Positions 9,335 to 18,323 of a stretch of 64,000 nucleotides of DNA are shown one piece after another. Each line of letters opens with the position of its first letter. Positions within the stretch are counted from its first letter, which is position 1. A model generated the notes under the pieces. That model saw only the letters and a list, made by a program, of their open reading frames with translations, was not told the DNA's origin and ran no database searches. The DNA is from Acidobacteriota bacterium (GTDB lineage Bacteria; Acidobacteriota; JAAYUB01): contig JAGNHB010000006.1 of the NCBI GenBank assembly GCA_018001935.1, positions 62,001-126,000 on the forward strand. Direction: 5' to 3'. Position numbers and translations under genes: made by a program.

Positions 9335-10648
9335 ATGAGCACGACACCGACGTGCCCGGAACGGGTGGAAAGCGACGTCCCGAAGATGGAGGCCGTGGTC
9401 CTGGTGGTTTCGCCGGACGACCGCCTCCTGAAGTGGCTCGACATCTGCTGGGCCGATTTCACCCTCCACCTGCTGCACGCGGCTTCCTGCGAGGAGGCCG
9501 AGAAACTGGTCCAGGTCGGGGACCCCGACCTGGTCTTCGTCCACGGCGACCCCTGCCCCAACGTCGCGGTCTCGGCCTGTGAGTCCCTGCGGAAACTCTC
9601 GCCGCAGTGCTCGGTTTTCCTGGTCCGCTCGGCCCACGAGATCACGGAACAGCTCCGTTTCATCCGGTTGGGGTGCGACGGCATCCTCCCGTTCCCCCCC
9701 GACCCGTCCCAGATCGCCCAGGTGATCTCCGCGGCGGCCGTTCGCCGGAAGAGCCGGGAACCGGCCCTCCTGTGGGTCGACGACGACGCCGACCTCCTCG
9801 ACATGATGGCGCCGGCCATCCAGACCGCCGGCTTCCGGCTGCTGACCTCCGCCCGTCCCTTGGAGATCTTCGAACTGCTGACCGCCCACGCGCCGGACAT
9901 CCTGATGCTGGACTACCGGATGCCGGGCGTCAACGGGGCCGAGCTGTGCCGGATGGTGCGGCTCCGGAGCGAGTACCGGGCCCTGCCCATCCTCATCCTG
10001 TCGGCCTCCTCCGAGGCGGAGATCCGCCGGAAGTGTCTCGAGGCCGGCGCCGACGACTACGTTCTCAAACCCATCAACGTCCCCGACCTCCTGGCGCGGC
10101 TGCAGGCGAAGGTCATCCGCGGTCAGATGCTGCGCACCCTGGCCACCCAGGACCCGCTGACCCAGCTGAACAACCACCAGGCCTTCCTGGAGATCCTTTC
10201 CCGGGAGTGCAACCGGGCCGTCCGTTACAATGCCGGTTTCAGCCTGGCGGTCCTGGACGTGGACCGATTCTCGGAGGTCAACCGGAAGTACTCCTTCACC
10301 GCCGGGGACGAAGTGCTTCGACGGCTCGCCTCCGCGCTGCGCGAGCGCTTCCGGCGTTCCGACGCGTCCGGGCGCATCGGGGTCGACCGCTTTGCCCTGG
10401 TCCTGCCGGAGATCGACAAGGACACGGCCGTGGAAGTGATCAAGGATTTCGTCGAAACGGCCGGCGGGATGAGCTTCCCGGCCCTTGCCCCCGGGACGGA
10501 GTTCTCCGTCTCCCTCCGCGCGGCGGTCGCCCGGTTCCCCGCCGACGGCAGCTCGCCCCGCGCCCTCCTGTCGAACGCCCTGACCGCCCTCCAGACGGCC
10601 CGGGACATCCCCGCGCCCAGGGTCCTGGCTTACCGGCCGAAGAAATAG
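9335..10648 (+). CDS. REC-REC-GGDEF protein with degenerate catalytic motif
   Basis: The 437-residue protein holds two receiver-like domains and a C-terminal GGDEF domain. The first (about 20-135) lacks the phosphoacceptor: DLVFVHGD has His where Asp is expected. The second (about 143-258) is intact, with WVDDDAD, Asp193 in LMLDYRMPG and Lys245 in VLKPI. The GGDEF domain starts DPLTQLNNHQAF (273) and keeps LDVDRF, but the signature GGDEF is GVDRF at 349-353, so cyclic-di-GMP synthesis is doubtful. It may act as a GTP/effector-binding or protein-interaction module. It stands alone between the ferritin-like gene and a secreted protein. Domain calls are firm; loss of activity is inference. Confidence 0.87.
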   Translation: MSTTPTCPERVESDVPKMEAVVLVVSPDDRLLKWLDICWADFTLHLLHAASCEEAEKLVQVGDPDLVFVHGDPCPNVAVSACESLRKLSPQCSVFLVRSAHEITEQLRFIRLGCDGILPFPPDPSQIAQVISAAAVRRKSREPALLWVDDDADLLDMMAPAIQTAGFRLLTSARPLEIFELLTAHAPDILMLDYRMPGVNGAELCRMVRLRSEYRALPILILSASSEAEIRRKCLEAGADDYVLKPINVPDLLARLQAKVIRGQMLRTLATQDPLTQLNNHQAFLEILSRECNRAVRYNAGFSLAVLDVDRFSEVNRKYSFTAGDEVLRRLASALRERFRRSDASGRIGVDRFALVLPEIDKDTAVEVIKDFVETAGGMSFPALAPGTEFSVSLRAAVARFPADGSSPRALLSNALTALQTARDIPAPRVLAYRPKK

Positions 10649-10965
10649 GACGGCGACGTTCAAACCCCATCGGCCGCTGACCAATGGCTCGAACCGGATA
10701 TTTCCGAACCCCTCCCCCGACTTTTTCCGGGCGGCCATCCTTGACGGGTTCGTAAAAAGTCCTGGTTGTGATCTCACAGAGGCACAGAGGCACGGAGAAG
10801 AATCGTAAGGATTGTTGATTCCGATTCGCGTTCATTCGCGTGATTCGCGGGCAAAACAGGACTTATTGCGGGGTCTTCATCGACGGCCTGGCATCTTGCT
10901 TCTTTGCCTTGCGCTGCGCCCGGGCCGGTACTATCATGGGGCATCTTCCTCGACAGGAGCCTTCC
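10649..10965. repeat. intergenic spacer with dispersed repeat (copy near 10.7 kb)
   Basis: This 317-base gap has no credible gene before the ATG at 10966. It holds a hairpin-like pair (GACTTTTT at about 10718, AAAAAGTC at 10753-10760), a TTGACGGGTTCGTAAAAAGT stretch, a GAGGCACAGAGGCACGG block (10773-10800), and a GATTCGCGTTCATTCGCG block ending GGACTTA near 10863. The first and last blocks recur at 41.2-41.4 and 45.3-45.5 kb; the middle one recurs at 20.75 and 53.2 kb. Confidence 0.65.
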
Positions 10966-13638
10966 ATGATCAGACCGATCCTTCGCGTCGCCGTCCTGGC
11001 CGCCCTCCTCACCGCTTTCGCCCTCGCCCAGGAGACTCCGCCCCCGACGGGCATCGAGGCCCTGGCGAAGGACTTCCCGCGGGACTTCACCGGCGTGTTC
11101 TGCCTGGAGAACCCCGGGAAACTCCTGGCCGACATCGCCGCTTTCGTGGACGGGGTGGGGATGCCCGTTGTGACGGAGGCCTGGCGCCGGGCGGGAGCCC
11201 AGTCCGCCGGGTTGCTGGGGTTCGACGCGACCCATCCGGACGGCTGGCGGAAAGGCGGTTTCGACCTCTCCCGACCCGCGGGCCTGGCCGTGCGGCAGAC
11301 CTCGCAGAACCCCGCCTTCCTGATCAGCCTCGGGGTCCTCGACGAAGCGGCCGCCCTGGAGAGCCTGAACAAGGTGCTGGCGCCCCTGGGTGTCGTGTTG
11401 GAGAAGGAACCGGCGACCGAATGCACGATCTACCGCGCCAGGGGCGCCGCGGCGCAGGCCCTGATCGCTCTGGGTGTCCGGGGGGACCGGATGATCGTCT
11501 ACGTCTGCGGCGCCGCCGGGGGGGAAGCGCCTGCCGCGGCGCTGAAGGCGATCCTCACCCGGCCCGGGCCCGAGAACATCGCGGCGGAGCCGGCCTTCCG
11601 CAGGCTCGCGGGGGAACTGCCCCGGGACGCCTGGTTCTCGGTGTATTCCAGCGCCGACCCCATGCAGATGGACCCGGGGATGCAGATGCTCCTGGCGGAC
11701 AAATCACTGCAGCCGATGGTGAAGTACTTCCGGGCCCTCAAGGGCGCGGCGTATGCCGTCGGGGAGCGGGACAGCGCCTGGATCCTGTCCCTCGACCCCC
11801 AGGCGGGGCTTCTCGCGGCCTTCCCTCCGGGGCTGGACTGCGCTGCCGGCCTCGGCCGACTGGATCGCCCGGTTTTTGCCGCCAGTCTCAGCCTGGACTG
11901 GTCCGGGGACCTGCCCAGGCTAGCCCGGGAGATGCTCGGCGAGGACTGGGGGCTCAGCCGCCTCACGGGCGGTGGCCCTGCCTTGAAGAACTCCCCCTTC
12001 GCCCTTCTGGGGCAGCCGAAGGGGAAAAGCGCCCTCGGGGTGGCGTTCTACCTGCGGAAGGGGACCGTGGAGTCGTACGAATACGTGCTGGTGGCCCGCT
12101 TCGAGGATGCCGCTTCCCGGGAGGACATCCTGCGGAAGGCCACCGGTCAGGCCGACCCCGCCTCGACGGCCTGCGGGGACGGGGAGTACTACGCCCCGAC
12201 GGACGCGAACCCTTCCCTTGCGCTCGGCCAGGTTGGGGACACCCTTTTCATGGGGCCACCCGCCCGGGTCCGGGCGGCCCTGGAGGCGAGGGAACCGCGG
12301 TGGAAGCCCCGCTGCGGGGGCGCGGAACCGTTCATGGCGGAGGTGTGGCCCGGGGACCTGATCACCGCTTTCGGCGACATGGGCTCGGAAGAGGCGTCCC
12401 GGTTCGTCGCCGACCTCTACCCGCCGGGATCGACCATGACGCTGGTGCACAGCCTCCGGGAGGACTCCGCCCTCATCCGCGTGCGCACCGAGGGGGGGCG
12501 GTTCATGCTCCCGGGTGTGGTGGCCGTGATCGCTATCCCGGCCCTTCTTCAATCGAAGCAGGAGGCGCAGTGCGTGGCCACCATGGCCATGCTGCGGAAC
12601 CTGGCGAGCGCGGAGGTGGCCTTTTCCTCGAAGATCGGCAACGACGGCCGATACGGGACGTTCCAGGAGATGGTCGACCAGGGGTTCCTCGACTCCCGTT
12701 TCGCGGCCCCCGAGACCGTTATCGACGGGTTCGCCTATTCCATGAGTGTCGGCAAGGATATCGGCAAGGATACGTTCAAGATCGTGGCCCGGGGACAGGG
12801 GGCCCACGCGGGAAAGTTGTTCGCCGTCAACGAGTCCTTGCTGGTTTACACCGACGAGGCCTGCACGAAGCCGGTGGAGGAGTCACCCCGGAGGAGGGGA
12901 GGGCAGCACACCCCGACCGTGGCCATGCTGCGGAACCTGGCGAGCGCGGAGGTGGCCTTCTCTTCGAAGATCGGCAACGACGGCAAGTACGGGACGCTCG
13001 CGGAACTGTGCGCTCAGCGTTTCATCGACACCCGTTTCAAGGAGGACAAGCCCCTGATCGACGGTTTCCGCTACGCCGCCGTGGTCGGGAAGGACAAGTT
13101 CAAGATCGTGGCTAAAGGGGAGGGGGAGTTCGCCGGCCAGGTCTACGCCATAAACGAGTGCCTGGTGGTGCACACGGACGAGGGGTGCACTCGACCGCTC
13201 AGCATCGAAAGACCCGCGGGGGAGGCCGATCGGTTTTCCGGGTGGGAACCCGGGGCGGAGCCGCCCGACGAGAACCTTTTTGAGGAATTGGCCCGGGAGA
13301 AAGGCCCAAACCCCGTGCAGATGCTCCGGAATGTGGCCTCGGCGGAAATCGCCTTCTCGTCGAAGATCGGGAACAAGGGGCGTTACGGCACGCTCACGGA
13401 AATGGCGGCCCAGGGCTTCCTGGACCAGCGGTTCAAAGCGGCCCGGGTCGTCATCGACGACTATGTCTACACGTCCACGGTGAAAGGGGCCGGGTTCAGG
13501 ATCGTGGCCCGCGGGATCGGCCCCAACAAGGGTAAACTGTTCGCGGTCGATGAAAACCTGGTCGTTTGCACCGACGAGGCCTGCAAACAACCCATGGTCG
13601 ACGTCGAGCGGGGCCCGATGCCGGTGGACCCGGACTGA
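10966..13638 (+). CDS. secreted protein with three C-terminal pilin-like repeats
   Basis: The protein is 890 residues from an ATG preceded by AGGAG; in-frame starts upstream lack a ribosome site. A signal peptide is clear (LRVAVLAALLTAFALA). Residues about 20-500 resemble secreted proteins of unknown function, DUF3352-like at best (weak). At 513-530 a hydrophobic stretch, FMLPGVVAVIAIPALLQ, looks like a type IV pilin/GspG N-terminal helix lacking its processing site. It is followed by three tandem copies of a pilin-like globular unit starting at residues 542, 654 and 786, each with MLRNxASAEVAFSSKIGN, a YGT turn, DxRF, KIVARG and a V(Y/H/C)TDE end. Role unknown; surface or periplasmic location is inferred. 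Confidence 0.82.
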   Translation: MIRPILRVAVLAALLTAFALAQETPPPTGIEALAKDFPRDFTGVFCLENPGKLLADIAAFVDGVGMPVVTEAWRRAGAQSAGLLGFDATHPDGWRKGGFDLSRPAGLAVRQTSQNPAFLISLGVLDEAAALESLNKVLAPLGVVLEKEPATECTIYRARGAAAQALIALGVRGDRMIVYVCGAAGGEAPAAALKAILTRPGPENIAAEPAFRRLAGELPRDAWFSVYSSADPMQMDPGMQMLLADKSLQPMVKYFRALKGAAYAVGERDSAWILSLDPQAGLLAAFPPGLDCAAGLGRLDRPVFAASLSLDWSGDLPRLAREMLGEDWGLSRLTGGGPALKNSPFALLGQPKGKSALGVAFYLRKGTVESYEYVLVARFEDAASREDILRKATGQADPASTACGDGEYYAPTDANPSLALGQVGDTLFMGPPARVRAALEAREPRWKPRCGGAEPFMAEVWPGDLITAFGDMGSEEASRFVADLYPPGSTMTLVHSLREDSALIRVRTEGGRFMLPGVVAVIAIPALLQSKQEAQCVATMAMLRNLASAEVAFSSKIGNDGRYGTFQEMVDQGFLDSRFAAPETVIDGFAYSMSVGKDIGKDTFKIVARGQGAHAGKLFAVNESLLVYTDEACTKPVEESPRRRGGQHTPTVAMLRNLASAEVAFSSKIGNDGKYGTLAELCAQRFIDTRFKEDKPLIDGFRYAAVVGKDKFKIVAKGEGEFAGQVYAINECLVVHTDEGCTRPLSIERPAGEADRFSGWEPGAEPPDENLFEELAREKGPNPVQMLRNVASAEIAFSSKIGNKGRYGTLTEMAAQGFLDQRFKAARVVIDDYVYTSTVKGAGFRIVARGIGPNKGKLFAVDENLVVCTDEACKQPMVDVERGPMPVDPD
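12589..13638 (+). repeat. three in-frame pilin-like coding repeats
   Basis: Units start at 12589, 12925 and 13321 (spacing 336 and 396 bases, both multiples of three). Units one and two are almost identical at DNA level over their first 57 bases, while unit three has drifted, pointing to a recent duplication of the first two. Confidence 0.85.
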
Positions 13639-14020
13639 CCTCCCCAACCCGGATAAACCGGGAGCAAACCACGGATGAACACGGACAGGCACGGATAAAA
13701 CGGAAAGCAATTGACCGCGGAAGGATGGGTGAACCACCGAATACGCACAAAAGAGGCAACACGAACGCGGCGTGTTGGGTTGCGGCCCGGCATCCCCGGG
13801 TGCGGCCTTCCGGTCCGGTGAGTACAGGCCGGGAACAACCCGCCTTCCCCGCACCCTTTCAGGGTGCGTCTGCTCCCCTCGCCGCCGCGTTCCGGGGGCG
13901 GCGACGCGGGCGCCCGGAACGAACGGCCCGTTGCACGTTCGCGGCCGGCGCCCGCGTCTGGCCCCCGGCTGGGACGCCCCCTTCCCTTCGGGGAGGAGAA
14001 GGCCCCTCGAAGCCCCACCC
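13639..14020. other. G+C-rich palindromic spacer block
   Basis: No supported gene. It opens with a hairpin (CCCGG-ATAAA-CCGGG near 13652) and an ACCACGGATGAACACGGACA-type repeat at 13668. Further on are a perfect hairpin CGCACCCT-TTC-AGGGTGCG (about 13850-13868) and a CGTTCCGGG...CCCGGAACG palindrome (about 13889-13922). All frames through it give Arg/Pro-rich low-complexity sequence, as expected from non-coding G+C-rich DNA. Confidence 0.6.
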
Positions 14021-14370
14021 GAGGTGAGAACCGATCGACCCGACCCCGAAGGGGTCGAATGTGGATAGGATGAGGTGAGAACCGATCACCCCGACCCCGA
14101 AGGGGTCGAACGTGAATAGAACGAGGTGAGGAACGATCGACCCGACACCGAAGGGGTCGAATGTGAATAGACGAGGTGAGGAACGATCACCCCGACCCGA
14201 AGGGGTCGAACGTGAATTGAACGAGGTGAGGAACGATCACCCCGACCCCGAAGGGGTCGAACGTGCGGAGATGTGATTCACGTTCGACCCCTCCGGGGTC
14301 GGGGGGGGTGGGCGCGTTTATTCTATTCACGTTCGACCCCTTCGGGGTCGGGGGGCGTGGGCGCATTTAT
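14021..14370. repeat. array of five direct 50-51 bp repeats plus two inverted half-copies
   Basis: Direct units begin at 14021, 14072, 14123, 14173 and 14223. Each starts GAGGTGAG(A/G)A, holds a small palindrome CGACCCCGAAGGGGTCG and ends GAATAGAAC or similar. At about 14276-14322 and 14323-14370 the palindrome and CTATTCACGTTCGACCCC recur in opposite orientation, each followed by a GGGCGCxTTTATT tail. Transcripts would fold into a long hairpin. It lies at the convergent ends of the pilin-like and sensor-kinase genes. Confidence 0.9.
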
Positions 14371-14680
14371 TTTGACGGGAGACCGGCACCTGCTGAAGCT
14401 GGGGTATTTTGAAGGAATCCGGATTCGGGGTTTGTCCGATTTACCGGGGATGTCCGGGGAAACGGATTGAATCGATACCCTCGAGCACTCGGGGCGGAGT
14501 TGATCCGGGTTGCGGTGGCTTGCCGGCATGGAGTGCGGCGACACGCTTCGTGGTCCCGTAGTATTTTCCTCCGCTTCCGGAGCGCCCCGCCCAATCCGAT
14601 CACCACGTCGTCATCGCAGGCTTCCTTTGACACGTTGAGGCTCCCGAAGCGCGTCCGTTCAATCCGGTTCTTCACGGCCT
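14371..14680. other. non-coding spacer, nothing recognised
   Basis: About 310 bases between the repeat array and the end of the sensor kinase. The short frames seen here have no ribosome site and no family resemblance. Confidence 0.5.
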
Positions 14681-17600
14681 TCACGCCTTCCGGCATTCGG
14701 CGGCCGCCGCCGCCCTCAGCAGAAACGAGAAGGTGCTTCCCCGGCCGGGCTCGCTGGTCGCCCAGATGCGGCCGCCGTGACCCTCCACGATCTGGCGGCA
14801 GATGGGAAGCCCCAGTCCGGTCCCTTTCGGCGCCCCCGGCGGGGTGCCGTTCACCTGTCGGAACTTCTCGAACACCCGGTCCAGGTTCTCCGGCAGGATG
14901 CCCGGTCCCGTGTCGGTGACGGAAATCAGGACGAACTCCCCGTCCGTTGCAGGACCTGCCGGTGGCTCGACCCCGTGGGGAAGGGCACCCTCGCCGGTGC
15001 CGGCCCGTTCCGCGCTTATGGAGACGAGCCCTCCCTCGGGAGTGAACTTGAATGCATTCGACAGCAGGTTGATGAGGACCTGGACCAGGCGGTCCCGGTC
15101 GCCTTCGACCTCGGGCAGGTCGGGAGGCAGGCGTTTCTCCAGGCGGAGCTGCTTGGTCTCCAGCAGAGAGCGGACCGCGGCGGCGGCCTGCTCAGAGACG
15201 TCTTCGAACCGAAGTGGGACCAGGTTCCACTCGATCTTTCCCGCCTCCATCTTGGCGATGTCCAGAAAGTCGTTGATCAGGGCGGTCAGCCGTTCTCCCT
15301 CGGAGACGATGATCTCCATGTTGCCGTCCACCTGCCCGACGGTCTTGTCGATTTTCCGGTCACTGCGGTCGATGACCGGGAAAAGGTTCTCCTCCAGCTT
15401 TCTCCGGACCACCTTGGCGAAGCCCACGACCGAGGTCAGAGGGGTCCGGAGTTCGTGAGAGACCACGTTGAGGAGTTCGGTTTTCATCTGGTCCATGTCC
15501 TGAAGCTTCCGGACGGATTCCTGAAGTTTCAGGTTCGACTCCTCCAGCGCCCGCTCGAAGCGCTCCCGCTCAAGGATCTGGTTCTGCAGGTCGAGGTTGG
15601 CGTTTTCCAATTCCGCGTTGCTGTGGGCGAGTTGGAGGGTCCGGCCGGCCACCAGCGCTTCCAGTTCCGCTTTCCGGCGTTTCAGGCGGCGTACCCGGAC
15701 CACGTAGCCGACGACGAGGACGGCGGCGAGCAACGCCCCCACCACGAGACGGAACCACGCGGCCATCCAGAACGGCGGGACCACGTGGAGCCGCAAGGTG
15801 ATCCCTTCCTCGTTCCAAACCCCGTCGTCGTTGGACCCCTTGACCCGCAAGGTGTAGGTCCCGGGGCTCAGGCCGGCGAACGTGAGTTCCCGGCGTCCGC
15901 CCAGGGGGACCCAGTCCGCAACCGCCCCCTCCAGCCGGTAGGCGTACTGGTTTTTCCCCGGGTTCGTGAAATCCAGGGCCGCGAATTCCACGGAAAAGGA
16001 TTCCCGGTAAGAGAGTGCGATGGTCCCGGTCTCGAGGAAAGCGCGCTCCAGGGTCGGCGCCTCGCCGCCGAACCGCCGGAACCGGGTGAAGGCCAGGGGC
16101 GGGACGCGGGTGTTTTGCCGGAGGGCGGTCGGCTTGAAGGCGTTGATCCCGCCGGGTCCCCCGAAGAAGAGGGTGCCGTCGCCGGACTTGAAGCAGGACC
16201 GCAGGTTGAACTCGTTGCTCTGCAAACCGTCCGCCTGGACGTAATTGATGAATTTGCCGGTTTTCGGGGCGAACCGCGACAATCCCCCGTAGGTGCTGAT
16301 CCAGAGTTCGCCGTCCGCGCCCTCCAGAATCCCGGCGATCACGTTGCTCGCCAGGCCTTCCCGGACCGTGTAGGCGGTGAAGGTCTTCGTGCCCCGCTCG
16401 TACCGGTGCAACCCGTAACCGTAGGTCCCGATCCAGAGGGTCCTGGAACTGTCCTCGAAGATCTGCGTCACCACATTGCCGCTGAGGGCCCCGGGAGGGG
16501 AGGCGCCGGACCCGAGAGGATGAAAGGTCCCGGTCCCGGGGTGAAACACCTCGATCCCGCCTCCCCAGGTCCCCACCCAGATCGTCCCGTCGCCCGGGTC
16601 ATGAATCGCCATGACGAAATCGCTGCGGAGGGCGTTGGGGTTTCGGGGATCGCTCCGGAACCGGGTGAAGCTCCCCGCCTGTCGGTCGAAGCGGTTCAGC
16701 CCCCGCCCGTCGGTCCCCACCCACAGGTTCCCGGCCCGGTCCTCGTACAGAGTCAGAATTTCGTCGCTGCTGAGGGAGTGCGGGTCGGCCGGGTCGTGCC
16801 GGTACCAGGAACCCTGGCGGCTGTCCCGATCCAGGCGGTAGAGACCTCTTCGGTAGGTGGCGATCCAGAACGCCCCCGTGTGGTCCTCGAGGAGACCGGA
16901 GATGACCGGTTCCGCCCCGCCGGCCGGCGTTTCCGCGAAGAAGGGAGCGAACTCCCGGCGAAGCGCTTCGGAAGCGAGAATCTCGTTCCCGTCGAACTGT
17001 TTCAGGCCGGCGTGCATACCGACGAGCACCATTCCCGAACGGGTCTGCCCGAAACACCGTGTCGAGGCATCGACCGGGTTTTCGCCTCGGTACCGGAAAG
17101 GGACGAATTTGTGCCGCTCCTTCTTGAACGAGTTGATCCCCTGGTTCTCGGTGCCGACCCAGAGGATCCCCGACCGGTCTTCGGCCAGGGACAGGATGGC
17201 ATTGTCGCTGAGGCTCCCGGGGTCGCCGGGGACGTTCCGGAGAAGCTCGGGCGGCTTCCCGGGGCGGATCCACCGGTAAAGACCCGCCGTCGTGCCCACC
17301 CACAGGGTCCCGGATGTGTCTTCCAGGATCGCGTTCACCGCGGCACGGCCCAGGTCCCCTTCGGGTCCGGCCCCGGTCCCGACCCGGACGAACGTCGACG
17401 ACGCCCGGTCGAAACGGCACAACCCGCCCGCCGTCCCGACCCACAGGTTTCCCGAGCGGTCCTCGTGTACCGCCCGGACCTTGCCCGGACACAGGCTCGC
17501 GGGGTCGCCGGGGGAGTGGGTGAACCGTGTGACCCGGCCGGTCGGGATGTTCAGACGGCTCAGGCCGCCCTCCGTTCCCGCCCAGATGGCGCCGAGGTGG

Positions 17601-18181
17601 TCCTGGCATATGGTATGGACCCGTCCCGGGGTCAGGCCGGCGGGGTCCCCCGCCCGGGTGCTGTAGCGGGTGACGGCGCCGGTGTCCGGGTCGAAGCGGT
17701 TCAACCCGGTTTCGGTGCCGACCCACAGGGCGCCGGCGGCGTCGGGGAAGAGGGCGTTCACTCCGTTGTCGCTCAGGGAACGGGGATTTCGGGGGTCGGC
17801 CGCGACGGTGGTGAATCGTCCCGTGTCGCGGTCGAGACGGCTCAGGCCGCCGCCCCAGACGCCGGCCCACAGGCGGCCCCGCCGGTCCTCGCACAACCCG
17901 AAGATACAGTTGCCGCCGATGCTGCGCGGGTTGTCCACTTCCACCCGGTACACGACGAACGAGTACCCGTCGAAACGATTGAGCCCCTCGTCGGTGGCGA
18001 TCCACAGAAAGCCGTGGCTGTCCTGGAAAATGCGGTGCACGGTCCCTTGCGAGAGCCCGTTCTCGATGCCGAGGCGCTGGAAGCGCACGCCGGGCTCCGC
18101 GGTGGGCAGGCAGGCGGCACTTCCCAACAACATCAGGACAGTCCAGAACCTGGAACGAATGGCCAACCTCCGGAATCCCAT
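14681..18181 (-). CDS. propeller sensor histidine kinase (reg_prop, Y_Y_Y, HisKA, HATPase)
   Basis: The 1166-residue protein has a signal peptide, then about 14 reg_prop repeats (IFQDSHGFLWIATDEGLNRF and kin) forming two periplasmic propellers, a Y_Y_Y domain (about 715-795), one membrane span (WMAAWFRLVVGALLAAVLVV), a coiled coil, HisKA with His909 in VVSHELRTP, and an ATPase domain with NLLSNAFKF, DTGPGI and GTGLGL. It lacks the fused receiver and AraC domain of Bacteroides hybrid systems, so the partner regulator must be elsewhere. The ATG at 18181 has AGAGG at proper spacing; an ATG nine bases upstream sits right on that site. Ligands in known relatives are glycans, but none is shown here. 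It is paralogous to the kinase at 34566. Confidence 0.9.
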   Translation of the reverse strand: MGFRRLAIRSRFWTVLMLLGSAACLPTAEPGVRFQRLGIENGLSQGTVHRIFQDSHGFLWIATDEGLNRFDGYSFVVYRVEVDNPRSIGGNCIFGLCEDRRGRLWAGVWGGGLSRLDRDTGRFTTVAADPRNPRSLSDNGVNALFPDAAGALWVGTETGLNRFDPDTGAVTRYSTRAGDPAGLTPGRVHTICQDHLGAIWAGTEGGLSRLNIPTGRVTRFTHSPGDPASLCPGKVRAVHEDRSGNLWVGTAGGLCRFDRASSTFVRVGTGAGPEGDLGRAAVNAILEDTSGTLWVGTTAGLYRWIRPGKPPELLRNVPGDPGSLSDNAILSLAEDRSGILWVGTENQGINSFKKERHKFVPFRYRGENPVDASTRCFGQTRSGMVLVGMHAGLKQFDGNEILASEALRREFAPFFAETPAGGAEPVISGLLEDHTGAFWIATYRRGLYRLDRDSRQGSWYRHDPADPHSLSSDEILTLYEDRAGNLWVGTDGRGLNRFDRQAGSFTRFRSDPRNPNALRSDFVMAIHDPGDGTIWVGTWGGGIEVFHPGTGTFHPLGSGASPPGALSGNVVTQIFEDSSRTLWIGTYGYGLHRYERGTKTFTAYTVREGLASNVIAGILEGADGELWISTYGGLSRFAPKTGKFINYVQADGLQSNEFNLRSCFKSGDGTLFFGGPGGINAFKPTALRQNTRVPPLAFTRFRRFGGEAPTLERAFLETGTIALSYRESFSVEFAALDFTNPGKNQYAYRLEGAVADWVPLGGRRELTFAGLSPGTYTLRVKGSNDDGVWNEEGITLRLHVVPPFWMAAWFRLVVGALLAAVLVVGYVVRVRRLKRRKAELEALVAGRTLQLAHSNAELENANLDLQNQILERERFERALEESNLKLQESVRKLQDMDQMKTELLNVVSHELRTPLTSVVGFAKVVRRKLEENLFPVIDRSDRKIDKTVGQVDGNMEIIVSEGERLTALINDFLDIAKMEAGKIEWNLVPLRFEDVSEQAAAAVRSLLETKQLRLEKRLPPDLPEVEGDRDRLVQVLINLLSNAFKFTPEGGLVSISAERAGTGEGALPHGVEPPAGPATDGEFVLISVTDTGPGILPENLDRVFEKFRQVNGTPPGAPKGTGLGLPICRQIVEGHGGRIWATSEPGRGSTFSFLLRAAAAAECRKA

Positions 18182-18323
18182 GGGTGGCATCCTCTTTTAT
18201 CGTCCTGCGGTTTTGAGTTCAGCGGGACGGTCCCTGTGGAAAGTCAAACGATCCGCTTGGCGAGCTTTTCCTCCGCGCCGTCAGGCCGCCGAACTCCAAG
18301 GGCTTCTCCGGCGAGGGGACCTG

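Noticed and set aside
8342..10777. Long N-terminal extension of cydA
   Set aside because: The frame stays open only because of high G+C and crosses the ferritin-like and GGDEF genes; CydA starts at 8341.
13566..14089. Several overlapping Arg/Pro-rich ORFs in the spacer
   Set aside because: All frames are open because of G+C richness and palindromes; none has a family match or ribosome site.
14021..14370. CRISPR array
   Set aside because: Units abut with no unique spacers and no cas gene is present.
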